Of a DNA stretch of 64,000 nt, positions 25,286-34,896 are shown one piece after another. The position numbers and the translations under genes were made by a program. The stretch is from Steroidobacteraceae bacterium (lineage in GTDB: Bacteria; Pseudomonadota; Gammaproteobacteria; Steroidobacterales; Steroidobacteraceae). Position 1 is the stretch's first letter; each line of letters begins with the position of its first letter. The stretch covers positions 1 to 64,000 of the forward strand of contig JABAQU010000014.1 of the NCBI GenBank assembly GCA_019187185.1, in the 5' to 3' direction. The notes under the pieces were generated by a model that did not search any database, was not told where the DNA came from, and worked only from the letters and a program-made list of their open reading frames with translations.

Positions 25286-26670
25286 TTGTCGCGCTTCAGC
25301 ATGGCAGACAGGGCATCGAGCTGGGTATCGAGGTAGGCCGACGTGGTGTCGAGCGACGACAACAGCGTGTCGAGCCGCGTGAACTGCTGGATGTAGCGGG
25401 CGAGCTGTGCCTGCATGCGCGCATCGATGGCGTCCTGCCGGTCCGCAAGCCTGTCCTGCTGGCCAGCCAAGGCCTGTGTGCGCACCGCGATGCCCCCGCG
25501 CGAGGAGAGTGCCGCGTCGAGCGAGTTGTAGAGACGGAAGCCGACGCCGCCCGTCCGACCGAACAGCTGTGCGACCCCGTCGAAGTTGCCGTCGATCGCC
25601 GCGCCGAGCTTCGCATCGTCGACCACGAGGTTGCCGTCGATACCCGTCGTGATGCCGATCACCGCGAGTGAGGAACGCTCGCCGGACAACCCGGGCACGA
25701 CGTCGGTCAGGCCGCGACGGAGCTGTGCCTCGAGCCCGAGGAGCATCGAGTCTCCGAGCAGTGGCCCGCCGGTCTGCGTGGCCACGTCGTAGCGACGCAG
25801 GCCCGCCACCGCAGTCTGCATGGCATTCCAGGTCGACACGAACGCATCGATGCGCTTGCGTACTGTATCCGTGTCGTTCGCAATGGTGAGCACATGCGTC
25901 GTGCCGGCATCGGCGGACGCGAGTGTCAGCGTCACGCCGTCGATCACGCCGCTCAGCGTGTTGGAGGCACTCGTCCGCTCGAAGCCCGCGACACGGACGA
26001 TCGCATCCTCTGCGGCCGCAATCTGCGTCCAGGCGCCCGGCTGCCCGCCCGTGTAAGCGAGCGCATCGAGCCCGCCGGCGGCGCCGTCTACCGACACCGT
26101 GAGCGTGTTCGCGGCGCCGGTCTCGCGCGCCGACAGCACGAGGCGCGCGCCGTCCGTCGCCTGCACGATCACCGCGCTGATGCCGGTGTTGCCGGCGGCG
26201 CCATTGATGGCGTCGCGCAGGCTGGCGAGTGAGTCGTCCGCGGCGACCGTCACGGAGAAAGAGCGCCCGCCCACCGCCAGCGTGACAACACCACTGCCGA
26301 CCTGTGCGGTGCTGCCACCCGCGTAGGGTCCCGAGGCGAGCTGCTGCGCGCTCGCGAGCTGGCTCACCTCGATGTTGTAGGTCCCGGGAACTGCATCGCT
26401 GCCGGCCGCCGCCGTGAACACTCCGGGTTGGCTGCTCGTGGCGGAGCGAACCTGGAACCTGGCGAGCAGCGATACATTCGTCACCGCCGTCTGGAAGGTG
26501 GCGAGCGCGCTCTTGAGTGTGCCGAGCGCCGACAGTGTCGTCTCGACGGCCGCCGATTCGCGCTCGATCTGGGCATCGAGGGGTGCGCGCTCGGCGGCCA
26601 CGAGCTGCGAGGCGAGCGCCTTGACGTCGAGCGTGGAACCACCCGAGATGCTGCTGGCCGAGGTCGCCAC
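25282..26670 (-). CDS. fliD: Flagellar filament cap protein FliD
   Basis: This 462-residue protein folds and adds flagellin at the filament tip. The N-terminal FliD domain (SGGSTLDVKALASQLVAAER) and the C-terminal region (LDTLLSSLDTTSAYLDTQLDAL) form the leg coiled coils. The middle part carries flagellin-like hook motifs (TYNIEVSQLASAQQLAS). It starts at GTG 26670 with GGAG 9 bases upstream. It heads the fliD-flaG-fliS-pilZ set, a short gap after fliC. Confidence 0.95.
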   Translation of the reverse strand: MATSASSISGGSTLDVKALASQLVAAERAPLDAQIERESAAVETTLSALGTLKSALATFQTAVTNVSLLARFQVRSATSSQPGVFTAAAGSDAVPGTYNIEVSQLASAQQLASGPYAGGSTAQVGSGVVTLAVGGRSFSVTVAADDSLASLRDAINGAAGNTGISAVIVQATDGARLVLSARETGAANTLTVSVDGAAGGLDALAYTGGQPGAWTQIAAAEDAIVRVAGFERTSASNTLSGVIDGVTLTLASADAGTTHVLTIANDTDTVRKRIDAFVSTWNAMQTAVAGLRRYDVATQTGGPLLGDSMLLGLEAQLRRGLTDVVPGLSGERSSLAVIGITTGIDGNLVVDDAKLGAAIDGNFDGVAQLFGRTGGVGFRLYNSLDAALSSRGGIAVRTQALAGQQDRLADRQDAIDARMQAQLARYIQQFTRLDTLLSSLDTTSAYLDTQLDALSAMLKRDK

Positions 26671-26706
26671 GCGCTAATGCTCCACAGCGGAAACAGGGCC
26701 GGGAGA

Positions 26707-26726
26707 GCGGTGCCTCGCGGCACCGC
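26707..26726 (-). terminator. Hairpin between fliC and fliD
   Basis: GCGGTGCC-TCGC-GGCACCGC forms a perfect 8-pair stem with a 4-base loop, 56-75 bases downstream of the fliC stop. Outer CCGGG/CCCGG bases can extend it across an internal loop. There is no T-run, so it may be a weak terminator or an RNA-stabilising structure that keeps fliC expression above fliD. Confidence 0.55.
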
Positions 26727-26781
26727 CCCCCCGGGACTCTTGCACCACTCCGTAACCGGGCATGCCGGTCCTTGCTCGCGA

Positions 26782-28212
26782 TCAGCCCTGGAGCAGCGAC
26801 AGCACGCTCTGCGGTGCGCTGTTCGCCTGCGCCACCATCGCCGTGCCGGCCTGCTGCAGGATCTGCGCACGGGTCAGCTGGGCCGTCTCCGCCGCGTAGT
26901 CCGTGTCGAGAATTCGGCCACGCGACGCGGTGAGGTTTTCGGAGACCGTCTGCAGGCTGTTGATCGTCGACTGGAAGCGGTTCTGGATGGCACCGAGCGT
27001 GCCTCGCAGGTCCGAGACCGAGGTGAGCGCCGCGTCGATGCGCAGGATCGCATCGTTCGCCGCACCCGCGCTCAGCACGTTCGCACTCATCAGCGAGCCG
27101 CTGACTGCGGTCGTGCCGGTGCCCATGCCGAGCGCCGTGGTGCCGGCGCCCGAGGTGATCGTGATCGGCTCGGCCGACCTGATCGAGAGATACCCCGTCG
27201 CCGCGTCGACCGAGGCATAGACACCGCTCAGCTGCGAATTGATCGCCGCCGCGAAGTCGCTGGCGGAGTCATACGCGCCCGCGAAGTCGACCGCCGCGGC
27301 GTTGCCCACCTGCACGCTGAAGGCACCCAGGCTGTAGGCCGCGCCCGCGACACCCGTGCCGGCGCCGAGGATGCCTGCTCCACCCGAGATGACCGGCGCC
27401 GTGCTCGCCGAACCCGTCGCCGTCTTCGTGATCACGAGCTGGTTCGCGCTGTTGCTGACCGTGTAGACGCCCGATCCCGCCGATGCATTGAGGCTCGTCT
27501 GCACGGCCGTCACGAGGCCCGCGATATTGGTCACGTTGGCGGTGGAACTGACGGAATAGCCGTCGACCGTGAAGCTGAGGTCGTTGCCGGCGCCCGTGTA
27601 GTCGAAATCCGTCACCGTCGCCGAGGTCCAGTTGCCGGCCGTGGCACCGCTCGAGATCAGGTTCGTGACGTTCACGTTGCCCGTGGTCGTCGCGAGCTTG
27701 CCGATCGCCGAGGCCTTGGTGTTGGTCGACAGCGCGATGCCGATCGTCTCGCCGACATTGGCGCCGACCTGGAACGTCGCGTTGCCGAACGAGCCGTCGA
27801 GCACCTTGCGGTTGTTGAAGGCAGTCTGCGCCGAAATGCGCTCGATCTCCGCGATGCGCTGCTGCACCTCCTGGTCGAGGGCCTTCAGGTCCGAGGTCGA
27901 GTTGGTCGCATTGGCGGCCTGCACGGCGAGCTCGCGGATGCGCTGCAGGTTGTTGGTGACCTCCTGCAGGGCGCCTTCCGTCGTCTGCGCGAGCGAAATG
28001 CCGTCATTCGCATTGCGCACGGCCTGGTTCAGGCCGTTGATCTGCGCTGTCATGCGATCGGAAATCGCCAGACCCGCGGCGTCGTCCTTCGCGCTGTTGA
28101 TGCGCAGGCCCGAGGACAAGCGCTGCAGCGACGTGGCGAGCTGGTTGCCCGAGGTCGTGAGGTTGCGCTGCGCATTGAGCGACATCACGTTCGTGTTGAT
28201 GACGAGTGCCAT
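26782..28212 (-). CDS. fliC: Flagellin FliC
   Basis: This 476-residue filament subunit has conserved D0/D1 ends: INTNVMSLNAQRNLTTS and RLSSGLRINSAKDDAAGLAI at the N-terminus, and ARILDTDYAAETAQLTRAQI-like and SVLSLLQG segments at the C-terminus. The central 170-350 region is Gly/Ala/Thr-rich and variable, as expected for the exposed D2/D3 domains. It is monocistronic-looking, with a sigma-28 promoter about 100 bases upstream and ACAGGAGTAA before the ATG. Only one flagellin gene is visible here. Confidence 0.97.
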   Translation of the reverse strand: MALVINTNVMSLNAQRNLTTSGNQLATSLQRLSSGLRINSAKDDAAGLAISDRMTAQINGLNQAVRNANDGISLAQTTEGALQEVTNNLQRIRELAVQAANATNSTSDLKALDQEVQQRIAEIERISAQTAFNNRKVLDGSFGNATFQVGANVGETIGIALSTNTKASAIGKLATTTGNVNVTNLISSGATAGNWTSATVTDFDYTGAGNDLSFTVDGYSVSSTANVTNIAGLVTAVQTSLNASAGSGVYTVSNSANQLVITKTATGSASTAPVISGGAGILGAGTGVAGAAYSLGAFSVQVGNAAAVDFAGAYDSASDFAAAINSQLSGVYASVDAATGYLSIRSAEPITITSGAGTTALGMGTGTTAVSGSLMSANVLSAGAANDAILRIDAALTSVSDLRGTLGAIQNRFQSTINSLQTVSENLTASRGRILDTDYAAETAQLTRAQILQQAGTAMVAQANSAPQSVLSLLQG

Positions 28213-28311
28213 TACCGATTACTCCTGTAGTTGCCTCGCTACGGGCACCGGCCCGGAGCCTGATTCCAGTACGGCGGGGCGCGGTTGACGCCGGTGGCCG
28301 TGACATCCGCT

Positions 28312-28338
28312 GTATCGGTGCGACGCGGGGAACCTTGA
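28312..28338 (-). promoter_or_regulatory. Sigma-28 (FliA) promoter of fliC
   Basis: The minus strand has the -35-like TCAAGGTT (28338-28331), an 11-base spacer, and the -10-like ACCGATAC (28319-28312), against the consensus TAAAGTTT-N11-GCCGATAA. The start near 28305 gives a leader of about 93 bases. Confidence 0.85.
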
Positions 28339-28347
28339 GTGCACCCG

Positions 28348-28360
28348 GCGTGATTCACGC
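28348..28360. promoter_or_regulatory. 13-base palindrome upstream of the fliC promoter
   Basis: GCGTGATTCACGC is a perfect inverted repeat about a single central base, centred about 49 bases upstream of the predicted fliC start, just beyond the -35 element. Its inner 11 bases are identical to the site behind fleQ (22759-22769). The cognate regulator is unknown. Confidence 0.5.
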
Positions 28361-28364
28361 GGAG

Positions 28365-28380
28365 TGTGAGTGCGATCACA
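28365..28380. promoter_or_regulatory. CRP/Clp/Vfr-type site upstream of fliC
   Basis: TGTGAGTGCGATCACA is an exact match to the CRP-family consensus TGTGA-N6-TCACA. It is centred at 28372.5, about 67 bases upstream of the predicted fliC start, and overlaps the flgL stop codon. Class I CRP sites are often centred near -61 or -71. Binding is inferred from consensus only. Confidence 0.6.
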
Positions 28381-29569
28381 GATAGTCGAACAGCGACAGC
28401 CGGGAAAAGCTCGCAAACGACTTCTGCGCCGCGGTGAGCGCCGTCTGTTCGAGGGTCAGGCGGCTCAGGGCCTCGACCATGTCGACGTCGCGCAGCCCGG
28501 AGACAGCCGTCTGCAGCTCGAGTTCGAGGCTCTCGCGGGAGCTCGCCACGTTGTCGAGCACGTTCAGCCGCGCCCCGACTTCGGCGCGCACGTTGAGCAG
28601 GTGGTCCATGGCGGTGTCGATCTGCGCAAGCGCGCCGCCGACGCCCGTATTGAACTGCGCGCGTGCCGTGTCGGTGCCGGTCGGCAGGCGCAGCGTGGCG
28701 ACCAGGTCGTCGAGACCTGCGAAGAGGTCGCGCCGACCGGCTGGTGCGATCGTGAAGCGATCGTTCGCGGCCGGTGCGCCGGTGATCGCAAAGCGCGCTC
28801 CGTTGAAGTCGATGCCCGCGCCCGACACGTAGGCGCCGGTCGCAACCTGCGCGTTCGATGCGTCGAGGATTTCGTAGTTCGCTGCGTCGATGAAGCGCAC
28901 CGTGTAGCCGCCGCCCGTCCACGCTGCGGGATCCAGGGCCGCGAGCGGCGCAATCCAGCCGCTGCCCGCATTGGCCGCGTCGGCATCGACGGTGAAGGTG
29001 CCGTTGCCCTCGGCGATATTCCCGAAGACTTCGAAGCCGTCGTGCCCCGCCAGGATGAACTGCGTCGGGCTCACCTGGACCTCGCGGACCCCCTGGTCGC
29101 CGGCATAGACGATGCCGCTCGCGCTCTGCACGAACGGCTGCGAGTCGACACTGTGTCCGGCAAACAGGTATCGTCCCGACGCGTCGCGCCGATTCGCGAT
29201 GGCCTGCAGTTCCGCGATCCGTTCGTCGATTTCGGTGGCGATCGCGGCGCGCGACGCATCGTCGAGCGCACCGCCGTTCGCCTGCAGCGTGAGGTCGCGC
29301 ACGCGCTGCAGGACCTGGCCGGCATCGGCCAGTGCCTGCTCCTCGATGGACAGGCGTGTGCCCACGGCGTTGGCGTTGCGTTCGTACTGCGCATGGGAGG
29401 AAATCTGGTTCTCGAGCGCGAGGATCCGGCCGGCTGCCACCGGATCGTCGGCAGGCGTGAGCACGCGTCGCTGCGTCGACACCTGCAGCTGCGTCCTGGC
29501 GATCGCGGACTGCTGGCGCAGCATCTGGTTGGTGAGCGCAAGGTGCGCACCGAGGGTCGAAGTGCGCAT
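28376..29569 (-). CDS. flgL: Hook-filament junction protein FlgL
   Basis: This 397-residue protein has flagellin-like ends (NQMLRQQSAIARTQLQVSTQ at the N-terminus, and a C-terminal helix ending FASFSRLSLFDYL). The variable middle is Gly/Ala/Asp-rich. It starts 2 bases after flgK. Its stop codon falls in the CRP-like site of the fliC control region. Confidence 0.95.
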   Translation of the reverse strand: MRTSTLGAHLALTNQMLRQQSAIARTQLQVSTQRRVLTPADDPVAAGRILALENQISSHAQYERNANAVGTRLSIEEQALADAGQVLQRVRDLTLQANGGALDDASRAAIATEIDERIAELQAIANRRDASGRYLFAGHSVDSQPFVQSASGIVYAGDQGVREVQVSPTQFILAGHDGFEVFGNIAEGNGTFTVDADAANAGSGWIAPLAALDPAAWTGGGYTVRFIDAANYEILDASNAQVATGAYVSGAGIDFNGARFAITGAPAANDRFTIAPAGRRDLFAGLDDLVATLRLPTGTDTARAQFNTGVGGALAQIDTAMDHLLNVRAEVGARLNVLDNVASSRESLELELQTAVSGLRDVDMVEALSRLTLEQTALTAAQKSFASFSRLSLFDYL

Positions 29570-29571
29570 CG

Positions 29572-31458
29572 CTATCTCCTCGTGGCGTCCAGCAGGCTGT
29601 CGAACATTGCCTGCGCGACCGATATCAGCTGCGCAGCGGCCTGGTAGGCCTGCTGCAGCATGATCAGGTTGGCGGCCTCCTCGTCGAGGTTCACGCCCGA
29701 TACCGAGTCCCGGGCCGCGACATCCTGGTCGTGCACGATCTGGAAAGCGTCGCGATTGGACTGCGCCTGCGCAGTCTGCGTGCCGATCCCGGCGACGAGT
29801 TGCGTCGCCGCCTCGCCGATCGAGGCGGTGCCGCCGCTCATCGACGCCGATTCGAGCGCGGCGATCATCGCGAGCAGGTTCGCGTTGTCGCCGCTGCCGC
29901 CCGAATTGTCCGAAATCGTGAACCGGTCGCCTGTCGCAGGTGCACCGTCGATCGTCGCGCTCCAGCCGTTTACGGCGATCGGGCTGCCGGGCGCGTAGCT
30001 GAATGAACCCGCACCGTTCACCGAATAGGTAGTAGCCGATGTGAACTCTATCGTGACCGTGGCGCGCAACCCTGGGTCGGTGGCATCCACGACGGTCGGC
30101 GCGGAGATGCGCCCGGAGCCCGTATTGCCCGCGGCTACCGCGCTGCGCACCGGCGATGCCGCGGCGATGTCCGCAGGCGTGCCGACCAGGACCCGCAGGC
30201 CACCAATCAGGTCGCGCGTGGGCTCGATGCGAAAGCGATCGCCCGCGGTGGGCGTGTTCGCAACGACGATGGACAAGCCGTCAGCAGCGAATGGATCCGC
30301 GCTCGTGCCCGACCCCGACAGGGACACTGTCGCCCCGCTCGACGCGTCGCGCAACTGCCAGGCTCCGTTGAACTCGAGCAGGTAATCGTGACCGGTCAGC
30401 GCGCTCGCATCGGCGAGGCTCGCCGACACCACGGCATTGCCGCCATTGCCCGCCGCCGCCAGCACCGTCGGACTGCCGAGCGCGAAGAAGTCACCGCCCA
30501 GCTGCCCGTTCAGCGTGAGACCCTGCGTGTGCTGGCCGTTGACCAGGGAAACCACGCCGGCCGCGATCCTGCCGAGGGCATCGCGCGCGGGATCGAGCAC
30601 CTGAGCGCGATACTCGAGCAGTCCGCCGAGACTGCCTGCGCCGACCTGCGACGACACATCGACCGACGCACCGTTCGCCCGTACGGCGATCGTGAGCTTC
30701 GTCGGATCGAACGGATCCGGGGCGGTCGTCAGCCGGGTCGCCGTACTGCCGATGACGAGCGGCTGCCCGGTGCCGAGATAGACGTTCGCGGCACCGTTGT
30801 CCTCGGGAACGACGGAGACATCGACGAGCGTGGCCAGTTGGTCGATGAGCCGGTCACGCTGATCAAGCAGGTCGTTCGGCGGCTGCCCGGTGCGGCCCAG
30901 CGCATCGACGATCTGCGTATTGAGCCGGGCGAGGCTGTCCGCGAGCGTCGAGACTTCCGCCGCGCCGGCCGTGATGCGCGTATTCAGCTCGGCCGCAAAC
31001 GTGCGCATGCGGCTGTCGTAGCCGGTGAGCTGGTCGGCGAAGATCTTCGCCTTCGACAGCAGCGCCTGCCGTGACGTCATCGATGCCGGGTCGCTCGCCA
31101 CTTCCTGGAAGGCATTGACGAGAGTGGCGAACGCAGCCGAAATTCCGGTCGACGAATCGCCGAGCACATTGTCGAGCCGCCCCGCTTCCGTCGCGATCGT
31201 GTCGTACCGCGCGAAGCTCGAGGCGCTCGAGCGGACCTGCGTCGCGAGAAACGAATCGTAGACCCGGGCGACGGTCGCGACATCCACGCCAGCACCGATC
31301 CAGCCGCTGCCGTAAGCCTGCGCGGGCCTCGTGACGAGTTCGACGCGCTGGCGGCTGTAGCCCGCCGTCGCGGCGTTCGCGATGTTCTGACTCGTCGTAT
31401 CGAGCCCGCGCTGGAATGCGAGCAGGCCCGAGACGGCCGTGGACATGACGTCTGCCAT
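29572..31458 (-). CDS. flgK: Hook-filament junction protein FlgK
   Basis: The protein has 628 residues with the conserved N-terminus (TAVSGLLAFQRGLDTTSQNI, then ANAATAGYSRQRVEL) and C-terminus (ANLIMLQQAYQAAAQLISVA). A long variable Gly/Ala/Thr-rich middle domain makes it somewhat larger than E. coli FlgK (about 550). It follows flgJ by 6 bases. Confidence 0.96.
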   Translation of the reverse strand: MADVMSTAVSGLLAFQRGLDTTSQNIANAATAGYSRQRVELVTRPAQAYGSGWIGAGVDVATVARVYDSFLATQVRSSASSFARYDTIATEAGRLDNVLGDSSTGISAAFATLVNAFQEVASDPASMTSRQALLSKAKIFADQLTGYDSRMRTFAAELNTRITAGAAEVSTLADSLARLNTQIVDALGRTGQPPNDLLDQRDRLIDQLATLVDVSVVPEDNGAANVYLGTGQPLVIGSTATRLTTAPDPFDPTKLTIAVRANGASVDVSSQVGAGSLGGLLEYRAQVLDPARDALGRIAAGVVSLVNGQHTQGLTLNGQLGGDFFALGSPTVLAAAGNGGNAVVSASLADASALTGHDYLLEFNGAWQLRDASSGATVSLSGSGTSADPFAADGLSIVVANTPTAGDRFRIEPTRDLIGGLRVLVGTPADIAAASPVRSAVAAGNTGSGRISAPTVVDATDPGLRATVTIEFTSATTYSVNGAGSFSYAPGSPIAVNGWSATIDGAPATGDRFTISDNSGGSGDNANLLAMIAALESASMSGGTASIGEAATQLVAGIGTQTAQAQSNRDAFQIVHDQDVAARDSVSGVNLDEEAANLIMLQQAYQAAAQLISVAQAMFDSLLDATRR

Positions 31459-31464
31459 GGCGGA

Positions 31465-32319
31465 TCAGGTCTCCAGGTAGCCGGTTATCGACGCGTAGGG
31501 CGCGGACTTGAGCACGCTCGCCACCTGCTCGAGCTTGGCCGCGTAATCCGGATCGGTGGCATAGCCGCCCGCCTGCAGCGCGCGCGCAAACGCCCCCGCG
31601 TCTGTTCCGGCGCCCCGGGCTGCTGCATAGCGCGGGTTGTCCCGGATGAGCGCGACATAGTCCTGGAAGCTTTCGGCCGGCGAGCCGTAGGCGCGAAAGG
31701 CCTCGGTGCGCGTCGCCGCAACGCCTCCCGCGAATTCCGTCGTGCGCGCCGTCGCCCGTTCCCCGCGCCACGCCGTGGCCTTGATGCCGAACAGATTGTG
31801 GCTCGACCGACCGCCCTCGCCCTGCGGCACATGCTGACCCCACCCGGTCTCGAGGGCCGCGTGCGCAATCAGCGTGCGCGGATCGACGCCGAGTTCGGTG
31901 CCGGCAGCCTCGGCGTGCGGCCAAAGGTCCTGCACGAACCGGCGGCGCGTCGCCTCCGTTGCAGCAGCGGCCGTGGCGCCTGCGATGTCCGCGGCCTGCG
32001 GGGCCGCGGCAGGTGCGACGCCGGCGCGCTGCAGCTGCGCGACCAGCATGTCGGCGAGGCCGAGGCCGGGTCCCTTCGACAGCTCGATCGCGAGCTGGTC
32101 GTCATGGAGATCGCGATAGAACCCTGCCTCCTGTCCCGCCAGCGGATCGCCGAAGGAACTGTCGCGCATCGACTTCAGCAGCATGCGCGTGAAGAGGCTT
32201 TCGAACTGCCGCGCGGTCTCGCGCAGCGCATCCGGTGTGCCGGCCCGGTCGGCGCGCTTCAGCGCCGCGAGCGACTGCGTATCGCCGAACGATGCACCTC
32301 CGGCCGCCCCGACCGCCAT
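31465..32319 (-). CDS. flgJ: Rod assembly protein / peptidoglycan hydrolase FlgJ
   Basis: This dual-domain FlgJ has 284 residues. The N-terminal rod-cap domain (about 20-95, ARQFESLFTRMLLKSMRDS) is followed by a C-terminal glucosaminidase-type domain (about 130-275) with LIAHAALETGWGQHVP and NLFGIKA, where Glu of ALETGW is the expected catalytic residue. The ATG shares a base with the flgI stop (TGATG). Confidence 0.96.
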   Translation of the reverse strand: MAVGAAGGASFGDTQSLAALKRADRAGTPDALRETARQFESLFTRMLLKSMRDSSFGDPLAGQEAGFYRDLHDDQLAIELSKGPGLGLADMLVAQLQRAGVAPAAAPQAADIAGATAAAATEATRRRFVQDLWPHAEAAGTELGVDPRTLIAHAALETGWGQHVPQGEGGRSSHNLFGIKATAWRGERATARTTEFAGGVAATRTEAFRAYGSPAESFQDYVALIRDNPRYAAARGAGTDAGAFARALQAGGYATDPDYAAKLEQVASVLKSAPYASITGYLET

Positions 32320-33419
32320 CAGATCACGATCAGCTCGGCGCGCAGCGCGCCGGCCGCCTTCAGGGCTTCGAGAATCGCGACGAGGTCGCCGGGTGCAGCG
32401 CCGACCTGGTTCACGGCCCGCACGATCTCGTCGAGATTGACACCTGCGCCGAACACGAACATGCGAGCCTCGGGCTGCGAGACGTCGACCTCGCTGCGCT
32501 GGACGCCGACGGTCTCGCCGCGCCCGAACGGATTCGGCTGGCTCACGTCGACGCGCTCCGTGATCGTGACCGAGAGCGACCCGTGCGCAACGGCTGCCGG
32601 CCGAACCTGCACGCGATTGCCGATCACGACGGTACCGGTCCGGGAGTTGACGATCACGCGGGCCGGCGCGTCACCGGGCTGAATGTCGATCTCCTCCAGG
32701 GCCGCGAGGTACGGCGTGCGCTGCGCCGGGTTCTGCGGCGCAGCGACTCGCACCGTCACCGCGTCCATTGCTTGCGCGGTGCCCTCGCCCAGCAAGTCAT
32801 TGATGCCGCCGGCGAGGCGGGAGGCAGTGGAAAAATCCGGCGTATGCAGATTCAGCAGCACGAACGGCTCGGCGCCGTAGCTGTTTCCGACCTCGCGCTC
32901 GACGGTGGCGCCGTTCGGGATGCGCCCGCCGCTCGGCACGTTGACCGCGATGCGCGAGCCGTCCTTGCCGGACACGCCGAATCCGCTGACGAGCATGGCG
33001 CCCTGCGCCATCGCGTATACCTGCCCGTCGACGCCGCGCAGCGGTGTCATGATCAGCGTGCCACCACGCAGACTCTGCGCATTGCCGATCGAGGCGACCG
33101 TGACGTCGATCGTCTGCCCCGCTTTCGAGAACGGCGGCAACTCGGCCGTGACGGTCACGGCGGCGACGTTCTTCAGCTGCGGATTGACGTTGTCCGGGAT
33201 CGTGACGCCGAACTTCGCGAGCATCGTGCGAATGCTCTGGATCGTGAACGGTGCCTGGCTCGTCTGGTCGCCGGTACCGTCGAGGCCGACGACGAGGCCG
33301 TAGCCGACGAGTTGGTTCGCGCGCACACCCGCGACCGAGGCGAGGTCCTTGACGCGTTCGGCACGAGCCTCGGCGCCGACGACGCAGGCGATGAGCAACC
33401 AGAGAATGATTCTGCGCAT
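32319..33419 (-). CDS. flgI: Flagellar P-ring protein FlgI
   Basis: This 366-residue periplasmic protein has a Sec signal peptide ([20 protein letters not shown], cleavage near residue 20). The family blocks [29 protein letters not shown] and [17 protein letters not shown]-like segments follow. ATG 33419 is chosen for the signal peptide. It follows flgH by 2 bases. Confidence 0.97.
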   Translation of the reverse strand: MRRIILWLLIACVVGAEARAERVKDLASVAGVRANQLVGYGLVVGLDGTGDQTSQAPFTIQSIRTMLAKFGVTIPDNVNPQLKNVAAVTVTAELPPFSKAGQTIDVTVASIGNAQSLRGGTLIMTPLRGVDGQVYAMAQGAMLVSGFGVSGKDGSRIAVNVPSGGRIPNGATVEREVGNSYGAEPFVLLNLHTPDFSTASRLAGGINDLLGEGTAQAMDAVTVRVAAPQNPAQRTPYLAALEEIDIQPGDAPARVIVNSRTGTVVIGNRVQVRPAAVAHGSLSVTITERVDVSQPNPFGRGETVGVQRSEVDVSQPEARMFVFGAGVNLDEIVRAVNQVGAAPGDLVAILEALKAAGALRAELIVI

Positions 33420-33421
33420 GG

Positions 33422-34093
33422 TCAGAAGGGCATCAGCGGCGAGTTGAAAAAGCGGGCCAGCAGCCCGGGCTTGTTGGCCGATGCAAGCGCGCCGCGCCCC
33501 CCGTAGCCGATACGCGCATTCGCGACTTTCCAGGAGGGAATCGAGTTGTCGGGCTGGATGTCGATCGGCCGGATCACGCCTTCGACGCGCACGTACTCGC
33601 TGCCCTGGTTCAGCGTGAGCCACTTCTGGCCGCGGATCACGAGGTTGCCGTTGCCGAGCCTCCGCACGACCGTCGCACTGATCTCGCCGGACAGGCGATT
33701 GCTCTGCGCGCTCGAGCCGGCACCGTTGAACTTCGTCTCGTGGTCGACGCCCATCTGCAGCACTTCGGTGCCGTTCACCGTGACCGGTCGGCCGGCGATC
33801 GTCGGGCCGGGCAGTTCCGCGGAGGTCGATTTCTTGGTGCTGGTCGTCGCGCTCTTGCTCGCCTGCGTCTGCTCGGCGAGACGGATCACGACGAGATCGC
33901 CGACGTTCCTCGCGACTGCATTCTCGAACAGCGCGACGTCGCGGCCGCTCTGGTAAATCGCCCCGTTCGTGGCGGGCGCGACGGCGTACTCGTCCTGCGG
34001 CCATGCATCGAAGCCGCCGTCGTCGGGCGCGCTCGCGCATGCCGAAACGAGCCAGGCGAACGCCGGCAAGAACCACTTCCAGTTGCCTCTCAT
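33422..34093 (-). CDS. flgH: Flagellar L-ring lipoprotein FlgH
   Basis: This 223-residue outer-membrane lipoprotein has a signal peptide with lipobox LVSAC (Cys19). The family segments SIYQ-like [34 protein letters not shown] and [19 protein letters not shown] are present. ATG 34093 is preferred; an in-frame GTG at 34102 overlapping the flgG stop would add three residues. The L ring lets the rod pass the outer membrane, consistent with a Gram-negative cell. Confidence 0.95.
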   Translation of the reverse strand: MRGNWKWFLPAFAWLVSACASAPDDGGFDAWPQDEYAVAPATNGAIYQSGRDVALFENAVARNVGDLVVIRLAEQTQASKSATTSTKKSTSAELPGPTIAGRPVTVNGTEVLQMGVDHETKFNGAGSSAQSNRLSGEISATVVRRLGNGNLVIRGQKWLTLNQGSEYVRVEGVIRPIDIQPDNSIPSWKVANARIGYGGRGALASANKPGLLARFFNSPLMPF

Positions 34094-34098
34094 GACAT

Positions 34099-34884
34099 TC
34101 ACAGCTGGTTCGTGATGTACGCGAGCATCTGGTCGGTGGTCGAGATCGCCTTGGAGTTCATCTCGTAGGCGCGTTGCGTCTCGATCATCGCGACGAGCTC
34201 TTCCACGACATTCACGTTCGAGGCCTCGAGTGATCCCTGCACGAGCGCACCGAGACCGTTCAGTCCGGGCGTGCCGGCCTGGGGCGGGCCGCTCGCGACC
34301 GACTCGACGGCGAGGTTTTCGCCGCGCGGCTGCAGACCCGCGGGGTTCACGAAATCGACCAGCTGCAGCGTACCGACCTGCACCGGGGCCGTCTGTCCGG
34401 CGGTCAGGGCCGACACGACGCCATCTGCGCCGATCGTGATCGACTGGTAGCCGTCCGGTATCGTGATGCCGGGCTGCAAGCGATAGCCGCTCGACGTGAC
34501 GAGCTCGCCCTGGGCGTTCATCTGGAAGGCGCCGTCGCGCGTGTAGCCGACGGTGCCGTCGGGCAGCTCGACCTGGAAGAAACCACGGCCGCTCACCGCG
34601 ACATCGAGTGAATTGCCCGTCGTCGCGAGGTTGCCCTGCGTGTAGAGCTTCTCGGTTGCGACGATCCGCACACCGGTTCCGAGCGACAGGCCCGACGGCG
34701 CTTCGGTGTTCTGCGACGTGGCGCCACCGACCTGCCGCACGTTCTGGTACATCAGGTCCTCGAAGACCGCGCGGCCCTTCTTGAAGCCGTTCGTCGAGAC
34801 GTTGGCGAGGTTGTTCGACGTGACCGTCATGCGCGTCTGCTGCGCCTCGAGTCCGGTCTTTGCTGCCCACAATGCCGAATTCAT
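34099..34884 (-). CDS. flgG: Distal rod protein FlgG
   Basis: This 261-residue rod protein has the N-terminal [20 protein letters not shown] and [13 protein letters not shown] segments, the central ARGFFQ-like [13 protein letters not shown], and the C-terminal [20 protein letters not shown]. These are all family hallmarks. It follows flgF by 12 bases. Confidence 0.97.
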   Translation of the reverse strand: MNSALWAAKTGLEAQQTRMTVTSNNLANVSTNGFKKGRAVFEDLMYQNVRQVGGATSQNTEAPSGLSLGTGVRIVATEKLYTQGNLATTGNSLDVAVSGRGFFQVELPDGTVGYTRDGAFQMNAQGELVTSSGYRLQPGITIPDGYQSITIGADGVVSALTAGQTAPVQVGTLQLVDFVNPAGLQPRGENLAVESVASGPPQAGTPGLNGLGALVQGSLEASNVNVVEELVAMIETQRAYEMNSKAISTTDQMLAYITNQL

Positions 34885-34896
34885 CGGGAATTCTCC

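Noticed and set aside
26686-26701. Possible sigma-54 element for fliD (CGGCCCTGTTTCCGCT on the minus strand)
   Set aside because: The GG-N10-GC spacing is right, but neither half matches consensus well (CGGCCC, CCGCT). It is much weaker than the five accepted elements.
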